In this document: positions 57,438 through 64,000 of the stretch, one piece after another
How positions within the stretch are numbered: position 1 is the stretch's first letter
Layout: each line of letters starts with the position of its first letter
Assembly: GCA_951812925.1 (NCBI GenBank)
Contig: OX638370.1
Span: forward strand, 1-64,000
Origin: Calliopum simillimum
Lineage: Eukaryota > Arthropoda > Insecta > Diptera > Lauxaniidae
Reading direction: 5' to 3'
DNA: 64,000 nucleotides
The notes under the pieces: model-generated
Databases searched by the model: none
What the model was told of the DNA's origin: nothing
What the model saw: the letters and a program-made list of their open reading frames with translations, nothing else
Translations under genes and position numbers: made by a program

Positions 57438-58206
57438 AAATTGTTCCGAAAAATTAAATTAGTTTTAGTTTAATTAATTTTTCATTGATTTCCAAAAAAT
57501 TACAACAAATGGTGCTACAACAAAGATATTTATGCATTGCACAAAGAAAAATTAATACTCACATGATTAAACGAGAGAACAAAGCACTTATCATGATTTA
57601 ATTCAGATAATCAAAGTCTTTGTTTAGTTTCCGAAACTGCATCAATTAATGTTCGCGGTTTGATTAAAATATCGATTTGAGTTCCAGCAAAAAACAGCAC
57701 CAAGTTATGCGTAAAGTGTTTCCTCGTTTTAAGATGCAACAATCTTCTAAAACAAAGCAGACAATTGTAATGTAGGTATATGTAATTGAAAAAATATTGA
57801 GCTGTTAGCCAAATTTTGTACAAAGTTCATATTTTTTTTTAGGAAGGTCTGAAAGGGTTAGGAATGTTTGAATCTCCACCGAACCGTAAGCAAATTTATC
57901 ACAACAAAATTTCAGCTCACCTTTTTAACTATGAAATTATTGCATTTAACTATGGAATTATTGCATTTGAAGTAACTCTTAACATGAAGCAAAAACTGTT
58001 TTTATACATATATTTTATTGAATTTTTCTTTTATTTTTGGAAAAAAAAACTTGAAATACCAGTTAGTCGCATTATCACTTTTTCTATTCACATTTCGATT
58101 TTAATGTTGGATCCTGTAAAGTTTATTCTTAATTGATATTATTTGTTAATCTATCCGCAGCTGTTAATACACAATAAAAAAAAACAAGATGATAGATTAC
58201 GTTAAT
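57438..58206. other. Unique AT-rich interval
   Basis: I see no supported gene. The frames at 57611-57823 (minus) and 57864-58136 (plus) are short, hydrophobic by composition and have no splice context I can use. Confidence 0.35.
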
Positions 58207-59000
58207 AGGCCTTTTTACATTAACAATCTAGCCATCAATATGCCAATGATGCCAAGTTCACTTTTTTTCATCAATCTGAGAATGTATGCAGATTGATGAG
58301 AAACTGATAATGTAAACACTCATCAATCTGTATTGACAATCTGATTGCCGAAAAACAAAATTTTTTGACTTTCTGCTGTATTGATGACTTTATTGATGGA
58401 TAGGTTCACTGTGTAAACGCAATGAAAATTTTTCAATACACTTTTAGTCAGTTAAGAAAAGATTTCAATGGGTGCACATCGTGCGGAAATGAAAATGGCT
58501 TGTAAATTTGATTTGTTTTTACTCAAAAACGGATAGTTTAATGATTTTGGTTTTTGGTAAAGCTTAATGGGAGCTTGAAGAGAACCTTTTAATTTTATGA
58601 CTGGGATAAAATCAATTTACTGAAATCTGATTGTTATTATTTTTATCAAAGACTCTTATTTTTAATTTAAAAAAAAGATTTCAATAAAAAAATTTTAATA
58701 AATAGCCAAAGCTCATTTTTTTGGTGATAAAGTGGGTTTGGAAATGACAAATTGTTGCTGTGGACCCATTTAAATAAATTTATGGTGCATATTTTTATGT
58801 TTCCACTATTTTTAATTAATTTATTTCTGTTATTTCCATCTGCATTTCATATCATAAAAATTTCATCCGCTGTTGCTTTGTTTCCTCTTTGGCGTACAAA
58901 GCAACACTAAATATTGACAGTTTATTGAACATGTAAACACTAACTCGGTATGACATATTGATGACCAGATTGATGGCTACACTGTTAATGTAAAAGGGGC
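58207..59000. mobile_element. TA-flanked 794-bp inverted-repeat element
   Basis: ggcctttttacattaacaat...gccatcaat at the left and attgatggc...ctgttaatgtaaaaggggc at the right are inverted, about 38 bp, with TA outside each end (58205-58206, 59001-59002). The left 230 bp is the same family as the element split up at 29070-30326. Non-autonomous. Confidence 0.8.
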
Positions 59001-59095
59001 TAATGGTTAGGATTGTTCTTCTTTCGATGCCTATTCTTCAATAAGGGCTGCCGTTGAAATTAAAGTACAACTCCGAAATAAATTCATACGGTATA

Positions 59096-59307
59096 GACTG
59101 TTTCCATTGCAGATTTATGAAATGATTTAGCCGTAGCTCACCTCATTTGCCATGTAATAAATTTCAAATAAATCTGAAAGCACCAGTGAATCGAATCATA
59201 TTTCAAAAGTAATTTAATGCTGTTTTCAGATTTATTTGACGTTTAATGCATGATGGATGAGGTGAGTTACGGCTAAATCACTTTTTAAATCTCCGGTGGA
59301 AACAGGC
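59096..59307. mobile_element. 212-bp MITE with ~60-bp inverted ends, TA-flanked
   Basis: gactgtttccattgcagattt...tagccgtagctcacctca (59096-59150) is mirrored by tgaggtgagttacggcta...aaatctccggtggaaacagg (ending 59307), with TA on both sides. No ORF. Confidence 0.8.
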
Positions 59308-59324
59308 TATTAAGATGTTTTGTG

Positions 59325-59575
59325 AAGATACAAAGCAGTAAAAGTTTTTGTTGTTGCTGAATTTTTTAATCTATTTGAGGTAAGTTGTTTTCTCAAATGC
59401 GATTTGGAATAAAAGAGCGAAATAGCTTCATTTTCGATTCTATAACTCTGCAATTAAAAGGCATAGAGATATGACGATTTTACCAAAGTAAGCGTATTTT
59501 AAGTTTGTAGGTACTTATGACTAAAATCCTGGAAAATTGTCTTATTTCGTGTTAGGTTGTTTTGTTAAACAGATA
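59325..59575 (+). repeat. Dispersed repeat, copy 1 of a direct pair
   Basis: It matches 61935-62190 in the same orientation (gatgttttgtgaaga, gaattttttaa.ctatttgag, catagaaatatgacgatt, aatcctggaaaattgtctta, ttaggt.gttttgt). The pair flanks the 60-61.8 kb repeats, consistent with an older element interrupted by, or duplicated around, later insertions. Confidence 0.6.
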
Positions 59576-60239
59576 ACAAAGATGTCGGTCGCCGCTGCTA
59601 ATATATACTTAAAAAAAAAATAACTCGGCAGCCCATTTGCAATTTGTATCAAAACGTACAATTACTGCACCCGTGCTAACGTAACAAAAAAAAAAATATG
59701 AATAAGAAGAAGCATGTCGTAAACTTATCTTTGGGCCGTTCGGACTTTCAAATTTTGTGATTTTTTATTTGATGATTTGTTTGGCATCACTAATTTTGCA
59801 ACTTTTTGACGAAGGAGTTCGGCAAAAAAAAATATTAAATTTTTTTGAGTTCGGCAAAAACGAAGCCCAAAAGACCACCTCACATATCCCAACGAGAAAA
59901 TTGATTAATGGTGATTAAATCCTTCAGATAACCTTGTGAGAAAATTGGTCATTCGTCATATAAAAATATTCCTAGTAAAATTAATTAGAATTCATTGAAA
60001 ACATTTCTTTGGAATTAAATAGCTTTTAAAAGTATTAATTCGTTATCAAGTTAAATTTTGTAATGCGTTGACAAAAACTTTTTTTAAATATGCGAAATTG
60101 TTAGAACTGTAATCAAGTTGTGTAGGAGTTGGAACAAATGGAAAATTTTTTTATAATACTAAACGAATCTATCTATCTAAACGAATATTTTGCAGTAACT
60201 TTTTTTGCTCTAAGGTCAATCTATATAAGTATATAACTA

Positions 60240-61157
60240 ATAAGGGTGTAAAATTTGGTCTGGCCAAACATTAAATACCCTCCACTGCAGTATTTCTAAA
60301 ATTTTGCTCTTATGGGAGGTGCTACGCTCTCTTGCCCGAGTTCACCCAGTTTTTGTCCAGGGCTTGCATTTATAGTTTTTAGTGTCTGAGTGAAAAACGT
60401 TTTCAGCTTTTGCTTATATAGGAGGTGCCACGCCCTCTTGTCAATGTTCGTCTAGTTTTAGCTTAGAGCGTGCATTTATAGTCTTAAGTGTTTGAGTGAA
60501 GTTTGTTTGGATTATCTCAAAAAGCTCTTTCAGTATAGCCTTTTGAAACTTTTGCTTATATGGGAGGTACCACGCCTCATTGTCCGATTTCACCCAATTT
60601 TTGTTGAGAGCTTTTATTTATGATTCTTAGTGTCTGAGTCGAATTTGGTTCGAATATCTCAAAAAACGCTTTCAGTATAGCGTTTTAAAGCTTTTGATTA
60701 TATGGGAGGTGCCACGCCCTCTTGTCCGAGTTCGTTCAGTTTTTTCTCAGAGCTTGCGCTTACAATTCTTAGTATTTATGCGTATTTTGTTTGCATTGTC
60801 GTGAAAAATACTGCTAAAATTGCATTTTGAATATATTTTTTGTATGGGCGGTAGGCGTGTCCGTTGACCGATTTCGATTTCGATTTCATTTTCAATTCCC
60901 CAAGCTATCTTTGACGACGGAGGCAGTGTACCAAATTTCATTGAATTATCTTGCTCAGTTTTCCTAAAAAGTGTATTTCAACACACAGCCAGCCAGCCAG
61001 CCACCCAGCCAGCCAGACAGACGGACATAGCTATATCGACTCAGGAGGTGACGCTGATCAAGAATGTATATACTTTTCTATATCTGCCACGCCTCCTTCT
61101 CTGCGTTACAAACGGAAGGACAAAGTGAATATACCCTGGGTGTAGGGTATAAAAATG
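60240..61157 (+). repeat. Dispersed 'agggtata'-ended repeat with internal tandem modules
   Basis: The 3' half (60840-61157) matches the inverted copy at 18374-18600, ending ctgggtgtagggtataaaa. The 5' half has four modules starting near 60316, 60420, 60562 and 60703, each with gggaggtgccacgccctctt, gtccgagttc, agagcttgcattta and a ttcttagtgtctgagt-type block. A CCAGCCAGCC tract lies at 60989-61014. It is non-coding. Confidence 0.75.
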
Positions 61158-61789
61158 AAATGGTGTCCGTTTGTAGCTTATGGACGCGGAAACTTCATGG
61201 CCGATTTAAACAATTTTTTTTAAATGGTTTGTTACGGTCTGTAGAAAGTCCTTAAGGGGGTGAGATGCAGCTGCGGGGGACGGGGGTTGCATTCCCCACA
61301 CGAAAATAATACAAAAATTGTTGTATCTCTTCAGTTATACAAGCTATGATTATGAAAGTTAGTGAACTTATGCATAATGTATCAACCATAAACCATGCAA
61401 AATTTGAGGGGGATTGAACCAGGGGACGTTGAGCCCCCCATATGAAAAAAAACACACAAAATGCTATATCAGTGTTCTTATATCAGCTATCATTATGAAA
61501 CTTGGTACATGGATGTTTATTGCGTCTACTATTCAGCATGAAAAGCTTAAGAGGGATTGAACGAATGGGATTTGCACCCCCCGTACAGTAAAAATACTCA
61601 AAATGCTATATTTCTACGCCTATAGTAGCTATCATTATAAAAGTTGGCACATAAATATATATTCTATTCACCTTGAAAAACCTGAGGGGTTGGAAGAGAA
61701 GGACGACAGAGATAGATGGGTCTTGGAACATATGTAAAGGGCATCGGGAACGGGTGAACAAAGTCGCTACCGGGCCAGCTAGTAGTTTT
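61158..61789 (+). mobile_element. Helitron-like 3' end with ~140-bp internal repeats
   Basis: The stretch contains two or three diverged tandem modules (gaggg.gattgaac near 61408 and 61549, each followed by aaaatgctatat and agctatcattat). It ends gtgaacaaagtcgctaccgg gccagctag followed by T. A terminal CTAG before a T, with a G/C-rich segment upstream, is the hallmark of Helitron 3' ends in insects. The 5' TC end is not located and no Rep/helicase gene is present. The assignment rests on the terminus alone. Confidence 0.5.
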
Positions 61790-61934
61790 TAATAAATTTG
61801 AAATAAGATGTTTTTGTCATATATTTTTTATATAAAAAATTCTGCTTCTTTCCATAGAAAATGTAACTTATTTTGAAGAAGTGCTTTTGTCAAATTTTGT
61901 TTGCCATTTTACCTGTACATTTAACCTGTATCTT

Positions 61935-62190
61935 ATCTCGATGTTTTGTGAAGAAAAAACCATTTTCTTATGTCGATTTAAGTTGTTTGTTTTTTGTTGT
62001 TGCAAACGCTTGAATTTTTTAACCTATTTGAGATAAGATGTTTTGTCAAATGCAATTCGAAATAAACATTGATATAGGTTGATTTTGGATTCGATTTTCG
62101 AAAAGTCATAGAAATATGACGATTACAACAAAATGATTAAAATCCTGGAAAATTGTCTTATTTCGAGTTAGGTCGTTTTGTCAAAAGCCC
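61935..62190 (+). repeat. Dispersed repeat, copy 2 of a direct pair
   Basis: See the partner at 59325-59575: same orientation and same order of shared words, with scattered substitutions and small indels. Confidence 0.6.
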
Positions 62191-62268
62191 TCAAATTTGT
62201 ATTTTACTTAAAAATTAAACTAAATTATAATTCTGTTAAAGGAAAATTTATTAATTTTTGTATAGGTA

Positions 62269-62796
62269 GAGTAGAACGGGATAATGTCGTGCACTGGCTG
62301 TTTTAGCCCAAGGAATTGAATGATTAACCAACTGTTCGTAAGGTAGGGACCTGCTGACCTACTGAGCTTATGCATATAATACTAGCAATTTTCACCAGTT
62401 CGTCTCTACAGAATAACCTTTTTTTCAAAAAGTACGCTTTCGGGACGATAAAAGTGTATTTTCATCGGGTCAGAAAAATAATTTTCCTTGCGGGAAAATA
62501 TACCAGGTAAGTGATTTCTGAAACGAAATATCCTGCCAAAGAAAAGAAGTATTTGATTTCCAAAAAAATGTTGGGCTTCACCGAGTTATCGAAGTTGACC
62601 TTTAAAACGACCATTGGGGTAATGTCGTGCACATTCACTTATACAAACACAATTTCTCGCTACACAAATGTTGTTACACATCGATGTAACCAACAAAATT
62701 ATCTTTCGATCGGATGCTTACTCGTCGCATTCGCTTGAGATGTACGGCTTTACGAGCATGTCAAAGTTGAGTTCACGACATTGCCCCGTTCTACTC
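62269..62796. mobile_element. TA-flanked 528-bp inverted-repeat element
   Basis: gagtagaacgggataatgtcgtg (62269) is mirrored by cacgacattgccccgttctactc (ending 62796), with TA outside each end (62267-62268, 62797-62798). A third ggggtaatgtcgtgcac lies internally near 62616. The 75-codon frame at 62511 is inside the element and is not convincing. Confidence 0.8.
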
Positions 62797-63186
62797 TATA
62801 TTCCACTTATTTTGCAAATTTTGAAACTATAACAAAATTAATTTTATTTTTTTATTTTTTACCTATTTACTGTAGGTCGTATTAATGAAACTTTACTTTG
62901 CTAAATAAATTGAAAATTTTTTTAAAAATTCAAGTCTTAATAAATATTTCATATATGAGGAATTCTCAAAAATTGTGGAATTCTACAGTTTTTGAGGCAC
63001 ATTCACCAAACTTGGTGGAGAGGTCACTTTTTATATAAGAATCAAAAATTGGAAGGGTGCTTGTCAAAAAAAAAAAAGTAAAAAAAGTTACGCATATAAA
63101 TATGAAGCAAAACACGTCAAGTGTACCAGCTGAAAATTTTTTTGTCTCCGATTTCGCTCAAATTTGGCAATATAGTAGTCCTGATA

Positions 63187-64000
63187 TACAAAAACAATAT
63201 TCCGGGAGGATTTGGTCCTAGTACCATTAATTGTTAAAATACAGGGTGTTGAAGTTGGCGTTTTTAGTGATTTTCATGAAAAGGTGTTTTTTCAAAAATT
63301 TAGAGCTTACACCAAAGTTTGTAAAGTAACTTGTCCCATTCATTTTTCAATGTTCTTTTTATAAAAAAATATTATATGGTGAAAAAAATTTTTTTTCACC
63401 GAAATATTTTAAACTTAAAAATACTTTTGAATTTTTTTTAAAAAAAACCCCTCTTAAATTTTTTTTAAAAGTACTTCAAATTAAAGCATAATTTAAAAGC
63501 TTTAAAATGATGTGTGACTCAAGATGGTATTCGGTCGTTGGATGAGAGTTTTTGGCTTTTAAACGCCCACAGCAGGCAAAACTCTTTGTTTACTCAAGAG
63601 GAAGGCATCTTACGAAAAAAGCGTTTAAAAGCCAAAAACTCTCATCCAACGACCGAATACCATCTTGAGTCACACATCATTTTAAAGCTTTTAAATTATG
63701 CTTTAATTTGAAGTACTTTTAAAAAAAATTGAAGGGGGGTTTTTTTTAAAAAAAATTTAAAAGTATTTTTAAGTTTAAAATATTTCGGTGAAAAAAAATT
63801 TTTTTCACCATGTAATATTTTTTTATAAAAAGAACATTTAAAAATGAATGGGACAAGTTACTTTACAAACTTTGGTGTAAGCACTAAATTTTTGAAAAAA
63901 CGCCTTTTCATGAAAATCACTAAAAACGCCAACTTCAACACCCTGTATTTTAACAATTAATGGTACTAGGACCAAATCCTCCCGGAATATTGTTTTTGTA
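63187..64000. mobile_element. Palindrome with equal 380-bp arms, running off the window
   Basis: The left arm 63187-63566 and right arm 63621-64000 are near-perfect reverse complements in exact register around a 54-nt loop (centre 63593.5). The element continues past the right edge, so its ends are unknown; the left end lies at or before 63187. The 65-codon frame at 63514-63711 spans the loop and is a by-product. Confidence 0.88.

Overview
The window looks like an insect nuclear genome, most likely a higher fly (Diptera). It is AT-rich. It carries a REEP1-4-type gene (ReepA-like) split into short exons with small GT-AG introns, an intronless CNBP-type zinc-knuckle gene, a decayed mariner and dense nested transposon debris. 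The species cannot be fixed from sequence alone.

Positions 1-17502 are one head-to-tail array of a 398-bp unit (about 44 copies, cut by the left window edge). Every copy has a complete type I hammerhead self-cleaving ribozyme core (51 nt; predicted cleavage between positions 283 and 284 of the first copy). On the same strand lies a tRNA-derived block with well-spaced Pol III A and B boxes. This resembles animal retrozymes and ribozyme satellites and is the main discovery candidate. T-runs between the B box and the ribozyme complicate a simple Pol III model.

Positions 17503-28250 are transposon remnants: inverted-repeat elements, a 60-bp tandem repeat, an 887-bp tandem duplication carrying the C-terminus of a non-LTR reverse transcriptase, and several foldback palindromes. 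At 28261-30844 there are candidate exons of two unrecognised genes on opposite strands, separated by nested inverted-repeat elements. A complete CNBP-like gene follows at 32459-32962. Positions 33888-39189 hold two large TA-flanked palindromes with smaller elements nested inside. The C-terminal part of a lysosomal alpha-mannosidase gene follows (40541-41177), broken by one in-frame stop.

The minus strand from 54521 down to 42223 is a ReepA-like gene with six shared coding exons and three possible terminal exons. Its introns are packed with foldback DNA. One intron is almost entirely a 1.5-kb palindrome whose ends lie within about 50 bases of both splice sites.

Positions 54.6-64 kb return to repeats: more TA-flanked foldbacks and MITEs, a dispersed 'agggtata'-ended repeat that also occurs inverted near 18.4 kb, a Helitron-like 3' end, and a palindrome with equal 380-bp arms running off the right edge. 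Across the window at least eight inverted-repeat elements of different sequence show TA at one or both ends. They are plausible hairpin-RNA sources as well as genome architecture.
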